From assembly GCF_011927725.1 (NCBI RefSeq), contig NZ_JAATJC010000001.1:1-64000 (forward strand): a DNA stretch of 64,000 nucleotides, given 5' to 3'. Below the pieces are notes generated by a model. The model was not told the DNA's origin. It saw nothing but the letters and a program-made list of their open reading frames with translations, and ran no database searches. Origin of the DNA: Sphingomonas kaistensis (lineage in GTDB: Bacteria; Pseudomonadota; Alphaproteobacteria; Sphingomonadales; Sphingomonadaceae). The position numbers and the translations under genes are program-made. This document shows positions 26,831 through 37,329 of the stretch, one piece after another; the first letter of the stretch is position 1; every line of letters starts with the position of its first letter.

Positions 26831-27688
26831 CTAGTTCTTGATCTTCCACCCGCTCTTCAGAAGGCCATAGCAGAGCGCGAACAGCGCAAGGTTGAGTACC
26901 AGCAGCAGCACCGCCCCAAACAGGATCGGCGAATCGGCTTCCGACAGGAATCCGTGGCGGAAGCCGGAGATGACGTAGAAGAAGGGATTGGCATGGCTGA
27001 TGCCCCGGAACAGCGGGCTCAGCGCCTCGACCGAATAGAAGGTCCCGCTCAGCAGCGACAGCGGAGCGACCACGAAATTGGTCACCGCCGCCGCATGATC
27101 GAACTTCTCGGCCCAGATGCTGGTGATCAGCCCGAGGAAGCTCAGCAGCAGCGATCCCATCAGCCCGAACCAGATCACGCTCAGCGGGTGGATCACCCTG
27201 ACGTCGACTCCCGGCCACAGCGCCATCGCCAGCCACACCGCGCAGCCGACCAGCACCGCGCGGGTGACCGACGCGCCGATCAGCCCGGCGATCAGTTCGC
27301 CGACCGACAGCGGCGGCATCAGGTAATCGACGATCGTCCCCTGGATCTTGCCAACCAGCAGCGAGAAGCTCGAATTGGCGAAGGCGTTCTGGATCATCGC
27401 CATGATGATCAGCCCGGGCGCGATGAAGCTCGGGAACGGGACGCCCATCACCTGCCGGCTGGCGCCGCCCAGCGCGACCGAGAAAATCACCAGGAACAGG
27501 AGGGTGGTCACCGCCGGCGCCCAGATGGTCTGGGTCTGGACCTTGAAAAAGCGGCGCACCTCCTTGACATAGAGGGTCTTGAGGCCGCCCCAGTTCACGC
27601 CCTTGAGGCGCACGTCCCCGGGCGTCATGGCGAAGGCGCGGCGCGGCTGGCCTGGCATCGCAGGGATGGATGAGGGCTGGTCGTTCAC
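26831..27688 (-). CDS. ABC-2 type transporter permease
   Basis: A 285-residue membrane protein with six transmembrane segments, of the ABC-2 exporter permease family (YadH/NodJ-like). Typical parts are VKEVRRFFKVQTQTIWAPAVTTLLFLVIF, then GLIIMAMIQNAFANSSFSL and NFVVAPLSLLSGTFYSVEALSP. Its ATPase partner is not adjacent. The start is uncertain: GTG 27688 is used, with ATG 27658 and 27628 as alternatives. Substrates of this family include polysaccharides, lipids and drugs. Confidence 0.82.
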   Translation of the reverse strand: MNDQPSSIPAMPGQPRRAFAMTPGDVRLKGVNWGGLKTLYVKEVRRFFKVQTQTIWAPAVTTLLFLVIFSVALGGASRQVMGVPFPSFIAPGLIIMAMIQNAFANSSFSLLVGKIQGTIVDYLMPPLSVGELIAGLIGASVTRAVLVGCAVWLAMALWPGVDVRVIHPLSVIWFGLMGSLLLSFLGLITSIWAEKFDHAAAVTNFVVAPLSLLSGTFYSVEALSPLFRGISHANPFFYVISGFRHGFLSEADSPILFGAVLLLVLNLALFALCYGLLKSGWKIKN

Positions 27689-27759
27689 GCGATCAGCGCC
27701 TATCGGCTGCGGGCTGGGACGGCAACCGGTTAACCCGAAGAAGCAAAGCGACGCAAAGA

Positions 27760-28485
27760 ATGAGCTGGACTGACGAGAGAATCGAGCGGCTGAAGGCGAT
27801 GTGGGCCGAAGGCAAGACCGCAAGCGCGATCGCCGACGATCTTGGCGGCGTCAGCCGCAACGCGGTGATCGGCAAGGCACACCGCCTCGGCCTCGATTCG
27901 CGTCCGTCGCCGGTCAAGGCGGGCGAGGACAAGAGCGCATCGGCCACGGCCGCCGCCGCCGCGCCGGCCTCGACTGCGGCTCCGGCGTCCGAACGCTCGG
28001 CCCCGTCGCGGGTCCGTGAGAAGCCGGCGATTGCCGCCATCCTCGAAAGCGCCGCGCCGATGCCGGACGACGACCTCCCGGTCGCGCCTGCCGCCACGCC
28101 CGCCCCGGCCCCCGCCGCCGCTCCCGCCGCCAAGACCGGTGAGACGGTGATGGTCTATCGCTCGATCGGTCCGGGCGGCTTCGTTCGCCAGGGCCCGGGC
28201 GACCAGCAGCCCCCGATCCCCCCGGCCCCGCCGCGTCGCCTGGTTCCGGCCAAGCCCGCGCCCGAGATCGCCGACAAGACCGGCCTGCTCGACCTCAACG
28301 ACCGCATCTGCAAATGGCCGATGGGTCACCCGGGCGAGCCCGATTTCCACTTCTGCGGCCAGCAGGCCAACCCCGGCTATCCTTATTGCGTCCAGCATTG
28401 CGGCGTCGCCTACCAGGCGCAGCTGCCACGCCGCGACCGCCGCCCCCCGCCGCCGCTCCCCTACGGCGGCCCGCGGGTACGCTAA
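27760..28485 (+). CDS. gcrA: GcrA cell cycle regulator
   Basis: A 241-residue DNA-binding protein found in alphaproteobacteria that acts with sigma-70 at promoters carrying methylated GANTC sites. The N-terminal helix-turn-helix is WTDERIERLKAMWAEGKTASAIADDLGGVSRNAVIGKAHRLGL. The C-terminal sigma-interacting region keeps LNDRICKWPMGHPGEPDFHFCG and YCVQH. Between them is an alanine/proline-rich linker longer than in the ~173-residue Caulobacter protein. A strong terminator follows. Confidence 0.93.
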   Translation: MSWTDERIERLKAMWAEGKTASAIADDLGGVSRNAVIGKAHRLGLDSRPSPVKAGEDKSASATAAAAAPASTAAPASERSAPSRVREKPAIAAILESAAPMPDDDLPVAPAATPAPAPAAAPAAKTGETVMVYRSIGPGGFVRQGPGDQQPPIPPAPPRRLVPAKPAPEIADKTGLLDLNDRICKWPMGHPGEPDFHFCGQQANPGYPYCVQHCGVAYQAQLPRRDRRPPPPLPYGGPRVR

Positions 28486-28502
28486 ATCTTCGGCCAACAT
28501 GG

Positions 28503-28540
28503 AAAAGGGCTCCGGAAGCATTCGCCTCCGGAGCCCTTTT
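28503..28540. terminator. Bidirectional terminator between gcrA and hsp20
   Basis: AAAAGGGCTCCGGA/TCCGGAGCCCTTTT forms a 14 bp stem with a 10 nt loop between two convergent genes and has T-runs on both strands. Confidence 0.92.
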
Positions 28541-28556
28541 CGTTGGCGATGATGCG

Positions 28557-29045
28557 TCAGGCGGTTTCGCTCTGGCGCGTCTCGCTGTTCACCTCGGCCT
28601 CGATCCGGTCGTGCCGCGGCTGGGCCGTTCCGCCGATCTCGATCCGGCGCGGCTTCATCGCTTCGGGGATCTCGCGCTTCAGCGTCAGCGCCAGCATGCC
28701 GTCCGCCAGATCGGCACCGGTCACCTGCACATGGTCGGCCAGCGCGAAGCGCCGCTCGAAGCTGCGGGTGGCGATACCGCGATGGATGTAATCGGCGCCG
28801 CCTTCGTCGGCCTTGCGACCACGAATGATCAGCACGTTCTGGTGGCTGGTGATATCGATCTCCTCGCGGCGGAAGCCGGCCACGGCGATCTCGATCCGAT
28901 ACTCATGCTCGCTGGTGCGGATGAGGTCGAACGGCGGGTAATTCTCCCCCGCTCCGGATGCCGCGCTGCTTTCCAGCATGTCGAACAGCCGGTCGAACCC
29001 CACAGCGCTGCGGCGAAACGGGGTGAAATCAAAAGCACTACGCAC
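28557..29045 (-). CDS. Small heat shock protein, Hsp20/IbpA family
   Basis: A 162-residue alpha-crystallin-domain chaperone. FDRLFDMLE near the start, YRIEIAVAGFRREEIDI and the FERRFALADHVQV region are typical of class A proteobacterial Hsp20. The start is GTG at 29045, decided by a perfect AGGAGG 7 nt upstream; the longer ATG form at 29075 would put that site inside the gene. The leader can fold into a ROSE-like hairpin that hides the ribosome site. Confidence 0.92.
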   Translation of the reverse strand: MRSAFDFTPFRRSAVGFDRLFDMLESSAASGAGENYPPFDLIRTSEHEYRIEIAVAGFRREEIDITSHQNVLIIRGRKADEGGADYIHRGIATRSFERRFALADHVQVTGADLADGMLALTLKREIPEAMKPRRIEIGGTAQPRHDRIEAEVNSETRQSETA

Positions 29046-29047
29046 GT

Positions 29048-29076
29048 CTTGTCCTCCTGAAGAGTTGAGCAACAAG
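29048..29076 (-). promoter_or_regulatory. ROSE-like RNA thermometer hairpin over the hsp20 ribosome site
   Basis: In the hsp20 leader CTTGTTGCTC pairs with GAGGACAAG: five outer pairs (CTTGT/ACAAG), a U-G pair, one bulged G, then CTC/GAG. The right arm contains the AGGAGG ribosome site. A UUGCU strand with an unpaired G facing the Shine-Dalgarno is the hallmark of ROSE thermometers upstream of small heat shock genes in alphaproteobacteria. Upstream, GGCCTC/GAGGGCC could form the extra stem that such leaders usually have. Confidence 0.65.
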
Positions 29077-29141
29077 GCGGGCAGGAAGCGACAAGCCCCG
29101 GCCCGTCACCAGGCCCTCAAGCGGCGCCCGGCAGGAGCAAT

Positions 29142-29168
29142 GTTGGAGGCCACTTTTTCCGGTTCAAG
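29142..29168 (-). promoter_or_regulatory. Possible RpoH (sigma-32) promoter of hsp20
   Basis: On the minus strand CTTGAA-N13-CCTCCAAC lies 97-123 bp before the hsp20 start. The -35 is a perfect match to the heat-shock consensus, and the -10 is partial against CCCCATNT. This would give a leader of about 90 nt holding the ROSE-like hairpin. Confidence 0.4.
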
Positions 29169-29267
29169 AGGGGGTGCGAACCCCTGCCCCGCCACCGTTT
29201 CCGCCCCGGCCCGCCCGCCAGATGCCCGGCCCGCCTATCAAGCTTGGAGTAACCTCCGAGGACCGCC

Positions 29268-31800
<2,533 letters not shown>

Positions 31801-31808
31801 GCTTCTCG

Positions 31809-33575
31809 CTAGCGGCGGACGAAAGAGCGTGCTTTTCGAAGGATCTCGTTCACCGCACCTCGCAAGCTGAAGGCGTTGCGGCAAGCATCGATAATCGTGC
31901 TTTCGCCCTCGCCGCAGATCGTGTGGAAGCCATCGCGATAGGGCCATCGGGGATCGGGAAGGATCGTGCGCACGGTCTCCTCCTCGAAGCTGGTGGGGGA
32001 CAGCGCGGTGACCCGATTGATCGCGACCCCGCCGCCGTAAACCCGCGAACAGTCCTGTGCCGGGCGGTATAGCGCCCCCTCGTGGACGAACGGTCGTCCC
32101 GCTGGCCGCGCCGACCGGACATCGGTCTTGAGAGGGTTGAGGGCATGTTCCTGCCAGGGACCATGCAGGTCATCAGCGAACCATCCCCGGAGCTTGAGAT
32201 TGGCTCCATCGTCCGCGTCGGTCGCCAGCAACCACCATCTGCCGTCATGCTGGAAGACCGTCGAATCCAGCAAATGCCGCCCCTCGATCAGGATCGCCTC
32301 GAGGTTCCAGTCGAGGCCCTCTTCGTCGAGCAAGTGTAGTTCGACGCGTCCCGACTGACTGGACTCGGGAATGCAGTACAAGCGGTCGGCGTGACGAACG
32401 AGATAGGGGTAGGAAAGATGGTAAGGCAAGCTCGGTGCGAGGCGCGGCTCGCTGGCTTTACCTCCGGCTATGCGGACGGCGGAAACTCGTCCAATGTTCT
32501 GGTTCCAGTCGAAGTCCTCGGCGAGGATCAGCAATCCTGACCGATCAGCCATTTCCACCGCGAACGGATCGGCGAGAAACCGGCCACGGGGCTCGGGGAG
32601 CCATTGCACCTGGCGAGCTTCCGCTCCCGGCGGGGCAAGAGCCACCTCGTGCACGGGCGCCGGGAGAATTCCGACTGTCCATTGCTGCTGGAAGAAGGTG
32701 AAGCGGACCTGATTGGCGACCCATGCCCGTGCCTGCCTCCACAGAAAGGTCAGCATCGCCCGGTCTCCAGGCTCATACTTGATGGGTCCCTCGTCCCTGA
32801 TGGGGTCGGCGTGCAGCGCGGCATCGTTGCCGCTCAGGATCTCCTTGCAGATACGGGCTGGCCACTCGCCCGTTCCGAACAGCAGGTCGTCACGGCTTCG
32901 CACATAGGAGGCGTGGCGGGTCTGGAAATGTCCGGCGTGGAGGACAACCCCGGCGTCGAGACGTTCTGTCAGCCGCTGCAACACCGCTCCGGTGACGGGA
33001 TTGCCGTCATGGATCTCCCAGAAGCCCGGCGGCATTCCGCGGTAGCTTGCGGGATCGCCGTGATGGAATGACCAGATACCGTAACGTGCCGCCTCCAGCA
33101 CTTCGCCCTTCAAGATCCCGAATCCGAAGCGAAGCAGAAAATCCAGATTGTGGGACCGGATATCGGCGACTGATTCCGGGGCGAATCGCTCTCCGAAGCG
33201 TCCCACCGGCTCGACGCGAACCCGCGACACGGCGACGTCCTGCTGCCATGTTGGCCACGGCACCAGCCTCGCCGCCTGCGACGACCGGTCGAGGATGAAG
33301 CGGCGATAGACCCGCCACAGAAGGCGCTTGCCGCCGGGTCGGCGAGGAGGAGCGGGGGGCGGCGCCGAAGGCTGCCCGTCGCGCATGATCAGCAGCGCTA
33401 CTTCCACGCCATCGACCTTCAGCAGATCTTCGATGCACCGAGCCTGCCAGTCGGTAAGACCTTGCTCTTCGCACATCACGCCGAATCGCAGGACTCGGCG
33501 ACCGCCCTTGTCCGACGTTTGCTCGCTGATCTCCTTTTCCAAGGTACTGGTTTCCGGGATGCCGGGAGATGTCAC
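31809..33575 (-). CDS. Formyltransferase-like plus GINT1-N-type beta-propeller protein
   Basis: About 588 residues with two parts. Residues ~30-225 resemble a formyltransferase fold: IWSFHHGDPASYRGMPPGFW followed by LDAGVVL, which align with the NxH...YRG and DAG motifs of methionyl-tRNA or sugar formyltransferases, but the catalytic Asn is Ser here. Residues ~325-580 form a five-bladed propeller related to GH43/62 folds and to the N-terminal domain of plant glucosamine inositolphosphorylceramide transferase (GRFLADPFAVEMADRSGLLILAEDFDW, DSTVFQHDGRWWLLATD, RPAGRPFVHEGALYRPAQDCSRVYG). A role in formylating a surface glycan or glycolipid is inference. The start is uncertain: GTG 33575 used; TTG 33662 and ATG 33476 possible. 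Base usage looks less GC-rich than in neighbours. Confidence 0.7.
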   Translation of the reverse strand: MTSPGIPETSTLEKEISEQTSDKGGRRVLRFGVMCEEQGLTDWQARCIEDLLKVDGVEVALLIMRDGQPSAPPPAPPRRPGGKRLLWRVYRRFILDRSSQAARLVPWPTWQQDVAVSRVRVEPVGRFGERFAPESVADIRSHNLDFLLRFGFGILKGEVLEAARYGIWSFHHGDPASYRGMPPGFWEIHDGNPVTGAVLQRLTERLDAGVVLHAGHFQTRHASYVRSRDDLLFGTGEWPARICKEILSGNDAALHADPIRDEGPIKYEPGDRAMLTFLWRQARAWVANQVRFTFFQQQWTVGILPAPVHEVALAPPGAEARQVQWLPEPRGRFLADPFAVEMADRSGLLILAEDFDWNQNIGRVSAVRIAGGKASEPRLAPSLPYHLSYPYLVRHADRLYCIPESSQSGRVELHLLDEEGLDWNLEAILIEGRHLLDSTVFQHDGRWWLLATDADDGANLKLRGWFADDLHGPWQEHALNPLKTDVRSARPAGRPFVHEGALYRPAQDCSRVYGGGVAINRVTALSPTSFEEETVRTILPDPRWPYRDGFHTICGEGESTIIDACRNAFSLRGAVNEILRKARSFVRR

Positions 33576-33682
33576 GTGAACCTGCACCCTTTTACCGAAC
33601 CGACCCCGAAGCGAATTGCAGGGAGCATGATCGCCAACTGTCTTTAAACGTTCGTCCCACAAGTGGAAGTAAGGCCGCCCGT

Positions 33683-33696
33683 GATTACCGGTAATC
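33683..33696. promoter_or_regulatory. 14-bp perfect palindrome, possible operator
   Basis: GATTACCGGTAATC is a perfect inverted repeat in the 220 bp AT-richer gap between the formyltransferase-like gene and the divergent potassium channel. No regulator gene is adjacent. Apart from this site and generic promoter-like sequence I see nothing else in the gap. Confidence 0.45.
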
Positions 33697-33795
33697 TTTG
33701 TTTGTTACTGAGAAGCGCAGCAACGCCGCATCGCCTTGAATTCATCACTGCACGATCGCGCCGGACCTTAGTGCGCCTGACATCGTTTCGCCCCC

Positions 33796-34938
33796 GTGTC
33801 CGCCCGCTCGCCACAGCCCAGCCGTTTCGCCCACGCCTCGGCACGGGTGCTGACCAATCGCCAAGTGCCGTGGGCGATCAGCCAGTTGCAGTTGCGCCGC
33901 CGCTCGAAGTTCGGGATCCGCACCCAGCTTGCCATCCGGCTCGGGATCATGGCGCTGCTGCTGGCGCTGATCATCGGCTTCCACTGGATCGAGCGCGACA
34001 GCCTGAAGGACATGTACGACGGCAAGATCAGCCTCGCCGACATCATCTACTTCACCATGATCAGCGCCACCACGACCGGCTACGGCGACATCGTGCCCAT
34101 CACCGAACGGGCGCGCTTGTTCGATGCCCTGGTGGTGACCCCGATCCGCATCTTCTTCCTGCTGATCCTCGCCGGGACCGCATACAGCTTCTTCATCAAA
34201 CGCCTGTGGGACAAATATCTGATGCGCCGACTTCAAGCTGGTCTGACCGACCACATCATCGTCGCAGGGTTCGGCAGCAGCGGCTCCGAAGCGGTCGCCG
34301 AACTGGTCGCCCGCGGCAGCGAGCCGTCCTCTTTGGTGGTGATCGACTGCGACGAGGAAGCCCTCACCCACGCCCACGATTATGGCTGCATGGTGCTGCA
34401 GGGAGACGCCACCCGTGACGCCACGCTGCAGGCGGTGCATGTCGAGCGGGCGCGCGCGCTGCTGGTTACCGCCGGCCGCGACGACACCTCGATCCTGGTC
34501 TGCCTGACCGCCCGGCACCTCGCTCCCGACCTCAGGATCACCGTCTCGGTGCGGGCTTCCGACAACGAGCTTCCGGCCCGCGCCGCCGGTGCCACCACCG
34601 TGATCAACCCGGTCAGCTTCTCGGGCCTGCTGATGGCCGGCTCGGCGCAGGGCTCGGGCGTCGCCGACTATCTCGCCGACCTCGCCTCGGCGCGCGGCCG
34701 GGTCCAGCTGCGCGAGCGGATGGTCGGGGCGGAAGAAGTCGGCCGCCAATTGGCCGAGATCGACACCGGCGTCGGCCTGCGCATCATCCGCGACGGGGAG
34801 GCGATCAGCTTCGAGGATCCCGGCGCCTGCACGCTGCAGGAGGGCGACCGGATCATCGAACTGTTCGGCGAAGGCGCTCCCGGCCAGCACGCCCGCGCGG
34901 CGAAGGGAGCAAGTCGGGGTTCAGCCTTGCCCGCCTAG
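33796..34938 (+). CDS. Two-helix potassium channel with RCK/TrkA domain
   Basis: A 380-residue channel. Two membrane helices (IMALLLALIIGFHWI and RIFFLLILAGTAYSFF) flank the selectivity filter TTGYGD at residues 93-98. A Rossmann RCK/TrkA-N domain follows (HIIVAGFGSSGSEAVAELVARG) and then a TrkA-C-like domain. The arrangement is that of MthK/Kch-type ligand-gated potassium channels. The GTG start at 33796 has no good ribosome site; a GTG 51 nt downstream is an alternative. The next gene begins 9-12 bp later. Confidence 0.88.
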   Translation: MSARSPQPSRFAHASARVLTNRQVPWAISQLQLRRRSKFGIRTQLAIRLGIMALLLALIIGFHWIERDSLKDMYDGKISLADIIYFTMISATTTGYGDIVPITERARLFDALVVTPIRIFFLLILAGTAYSFFIKRLWDKYLMRRLQAGLTDHIIVAGFGSSGSEAVAELVARGSEPSSLVVIDCDEEALTHAHDYGCMVLQGDATRDATLQAVHVERARALLVTAGRDDTSILVCLTARHLAPDLRITVSVRASDNELPARAAGATTVINPVSFSGLLMAGSAQGSGVADYLADLASARGRVQLRERMVGAEEVGRQLAEIDTGVGLRIIRDGEAISFEDPGACTLQEGDRIIELFGEGAPGQHARAAKGASRGSALPA

Positions 34939-34950
34939 GGACCGTCGGTG

Positions 34951-35754
34951 ATGCGCCGCCAGCTCGCCTCGAACGCCGATCGCGCCCGTTCCGTCGGTCT
35001 TGCCGCGCTGATCCACCTCGGGATCGGCTATGCCTTGCTGACCGGGCTCGGCGTCACCCCCGTCCCGGCCAAGCTGGCCGAGCCGCTGACCCTTCTCGAC
35101 ATCACCGACCGGCCAGAGCCCGAGCCGCCCGCCGTCCCGATGCTTCCCGAGCCCGCGCCCAAGCCGACCGAGCGTGCCGCCGATCCCGAAGGCGCCGCCG
35201 GCCCGCCGGCGCTGAAGAACACCCCGACCCCCGTGGTCGCTCCGCCGCCGGTGATCCGCCTGCCCGTTCCCCCACCGCTTCCCGCTGCGCCGATCGCCGG
35301 CACCGGCACCGCCCCCAATCCCGGCGCCGCGCCGGTCGACGGCCCCGGCACCGGCCGCGGCGGTGAAGGCGACGGCCTCGGCGCCGGACGCTTCGGCAAT
35401 GGCACCGGCGGCGGTGGTGCGGGCGGGATGGCGCAGGAGCCCGAATATCGCAGCGGCAGGATGGAATGGCGCGATGTCCCTCCGCAGGTGCAGGCGCAGG
35501 GCGCGCGCGGCCTCGTACGCTTCCGCATCTTGGTCGCGACCGACGGCCGGGTCCGCGATTGCCGCGTGACCCGCTCGAGCGGCTTCCCGGGCCTCGATGC
35601 CGCCACCTGCAACGCGGCCATCCGCCGGCTCCGTTGGTATCCCGCGACCAACACCGCGGGCCAGCCGGTCGAAGCGTGGATCCCCGGGAGCAATGAGTGG
35701 ATCCCCCGTCCCGGCGCCGACCGCTGGGTCGATCCGGTCGAGGTCCGCGACTAG
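34951..35754 (+). CDS. TonB-like energy transducer protein
   Basis: A 267-residue protein with one N-terminal membrane segment (VGLAALIHLGIGYALLTGLG), a long proline-rich periplasmic linker (residues ~45-120), a glycine-rich stretch and a C-terminal TonB-type domain (GLVRFRILVATDGRVRDCRVTRSSGFPGLDAATCNAAIRRLRWYPA). TonB proteins pass proton-motive energy from ExbBD to outer-membrane receptors; exbBD is not in this window. It starts 12 bp after the potassium channel and overlaps, tail to tail, a second TonB-like gene. Confidence 0.85.
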   Translation: MRRQLASNADRARSVGLAALIHLGIGYALLTGLGVTPVPAKLAEPLTLLDITDRPEPEPPAVPMLPEPAPKPTERAADPEGAAGPPALKNTPTPVVAPPPVIRLPVPPPLPAAPIAGTGTAPNPGAAPVDGPGTGRGGEGDGLGAGRFGNGTGGGGAGGMAQEPEYRSGRMEWRDVPPQVQAQGARGLVRFRILVATDGRVRDCRVTRSSGFPGLDAATCNAAIRRLRWYPATNTAGQPVEAWIPGSNEWIPRPGADRWVDPVEVRD

Positions 35755-36506
35755 AAGTTCACCGGCGCCTGGATGTAGCCGTACCAGCGCACCTCGGGAC
35801 GGCCCTGCCCGTCGACCGCCGGCCGGAACCGCACCCGCTCCTCGACCAGCCGGCAGGTCCACTGGTCGACGATCGGATTGCCGCTCGACCGGTTGACCTT
35901 GCAGTCGGTGGCCCGGCCATCGACCTGCACCCGCACCGCGATGAACACCCGCCCGCCCCGCGGCCACGCGCGCAGCACCTCGCGCGGATAGCTCCGACCG
36001 GTCAGCGTCGTGCTCTGGATCACCGACGGCCCGGCACCCTCGCCGCCGTTTCCGCCGCCTCCGGGACCCGTTCCCGAGCCTCCGGACCCGGTCCCGTTGC
36101 CCTGCCCCCCGGCGCCGCTTCCCGGCCCATCGACCGGTGCGGCCCCCGCAGTCGGCGCGGCTCCGGCACCCGGCGTCGGTGCTGCGATCACGGGCGGCGG
36201 GGTCGGCGGAAGCTGGACCACCGGCTCGACCCGCTTGACCGGCGCGGCCTCGGCCTGCCGAGCCGGCGGCGCTGCGGCCCCTTCCTCCTTCGGCGCGGCA
36301 CGGCTCTCGACCACCACCGGCGGCGGTGGCGGCGGCTCGGGCGGCGGCAGCACGACATCGAAGATCTCGAGCGGCTTCTGCAGGCTCTCACGGACCCCCG
36401 GCGAGGATCCCAGGGTCAGCAGCCCGGCAATCACCCCGACGTGGACAAGGATCACCAGGGTGATCGCTCCAATGCGCTCGCGACTATTGAGGGGAGAAGG
36501 CTGCAT
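35751..36506 (-). CDS. TonB-like energy transducer protein, paralogue of the convergent gene
   Basis: A 251-residue protein with one N-terminal membrane segment (IGAITLVILVHVGVIAGLLTL), a proline-rich linker, a glycine-rich stretch and a TonB-type C-terminus (RVFIAVRVQVDGRATDCKVNRSSGNPIVDQWTCRLVEERVRFRPA). The motif GAAPVDGPG before the glycine-rich region and the VDGRATDCKVNRSSG segment are shared with the convergent protein, so the two are paralogues. Stops overlap in CTAG. Confidence 0.85.
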   Translation of the reverse strand: MQPSPLNSRERIGAITLVILVHVGVIAGLLTLGSSPGVRESLQKPLEIFDVVLPPPEPPPPPPVVVESRAAPKEEGAAAPPARQAEAAPVKRVEPVVQLPPTPPPVIAAPTPGAGAAPTAGAAPVDGPGSGAGGQGNGTGSGGSGTGPGGGGNGGEGAGPSVIQSTTLTGRSYPREVLRAWPRGGRVFIAVRVQVDGRATDCKVNRSSGNPIVDQWTCRLVEERVRFRPAVDGQGRPEVRWYGYIQAPVNF

Positions 36507-36543
36507 CGGCCGACTGTCTAGCGGAACAGGTCCGACTGCTCCG

Positions 36544-37329
36544 TTAACCGTAGATCCAGTCGAGGCTCATCATCACCGCCAGCCCGATCATCAGCGCAAA
36601 GGTCGCGGTGCCTTCCTGGTGGTCGCGGTGCGTTTCAGGGATGATCTCGCTCGACACCACCCAGATCATCGCGCCACCGGCAAAGCCCAGGCCCCACGGC
36701 AGCAACTCGCTCGACAGCGAGATCGCCGAGATGCCGAGAAAGCCTCCGACCGGCTCGATCAGCCCGGTCAGCACCGCGATGACGAAGGAGAACATCCGCC
36801 CGTAGCCCACCGCCGCCAGGCTGAGCGCTACTGCCAGGCCCTCCGGAATGTTCTGCAGACCGATCCCGAACGCGGTGGCGTAGCCGGCGGTATGATCGGG
36901 GCTCCCGAAACTCACGCCGACCGCCAGTCCTTCGGGGAAGTTGTGCAGCGAAATGGCGATCACGAACAGCCAGATGCGCGCCAGCTTGCTTCGCTCGGCC
37001 CCGCTCATCGGCCCAAGGATGAAATGCTCGTGCGGCGCCACGCGGTTGAGCAGGTGAAGGGTGCCGGCACCGAGCAGGACCGCCGATGCGACGATCAGCG
37101 CGGCGATCGTCTTGTTGCCGCCGTGCAGATCTCCCGCAGCCTCGAGCCCGGGAATGATCAGCGAGAAGAAGCTCGCCGCCAGCATGATCCCAGCGGCAAA
37201 GCCGAGGAAGATGTTCTGCGTGCGCTGGCTGATCCCCTTGAGGAAGAAGACCGGGAGCGCCCCAAGCGTAGTGGCCTGCCCGGCCAGGAAGCTCGCAAGC
37301 GTACCTGCGGCGATAAGGTCCCCGGCCAC
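36544..37329 (-). CDS. ZIP-family metal transporter
   Basis: A 261-residue eight-helix inner-membrane carrier of the ZIP family (GufA/ZupT-like) that imports zinc or other divalent metals. The metal-binding helices carry HNFPEGLAVGV and QNIPEGLAVALSL. It starts with GTG at 37329, directly abutting the TAA of the aldose 1-epimerase gene, so the two are probably translated from one mRNA. No zinc-responsive site was recognised upstream. Confidence 0.9.
   Translation of the reverse strand: MAGDLIAAGTLASFLAGQATTLGALPVFFLKGISQRTQNIFLGFAAGIMLAASFFSLIIPGLEAAGDLHGGNKTIAALIVASAVLLGAGTLHLLNRVAPHEHFILGPMSGAERSKLARIWLFVIAISLHNFPEGLAVGVSFGSPDHTAGYATAFGIGLQNIPEGLAVALSLAAVGYGRMFSFVIAVLTGLIEPVGGFLGISAISLSSELLPWGLGFAGGAMIWVVSSEIIPETHRDHQEGTATFALMIGLAVMMSLDWIYG

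Noticed and set aside
29163..29196. tRNA-like 3' end: GGTTCAAGAGGGGGTGCGAACCCCTGCCCCGCCA on the plus strand resembles a T-arm plus CCA (given here in parts: GGTTCAAGAG, then GGGGTGCGAACCCC, then TGCCCCGCCA)
   Set aside because: The loop does not match TTCRANY, the acceptor has no partner upstream, and no D- or anticodon arm can be built. It is at most a chance hairpin or a decayed fragment.
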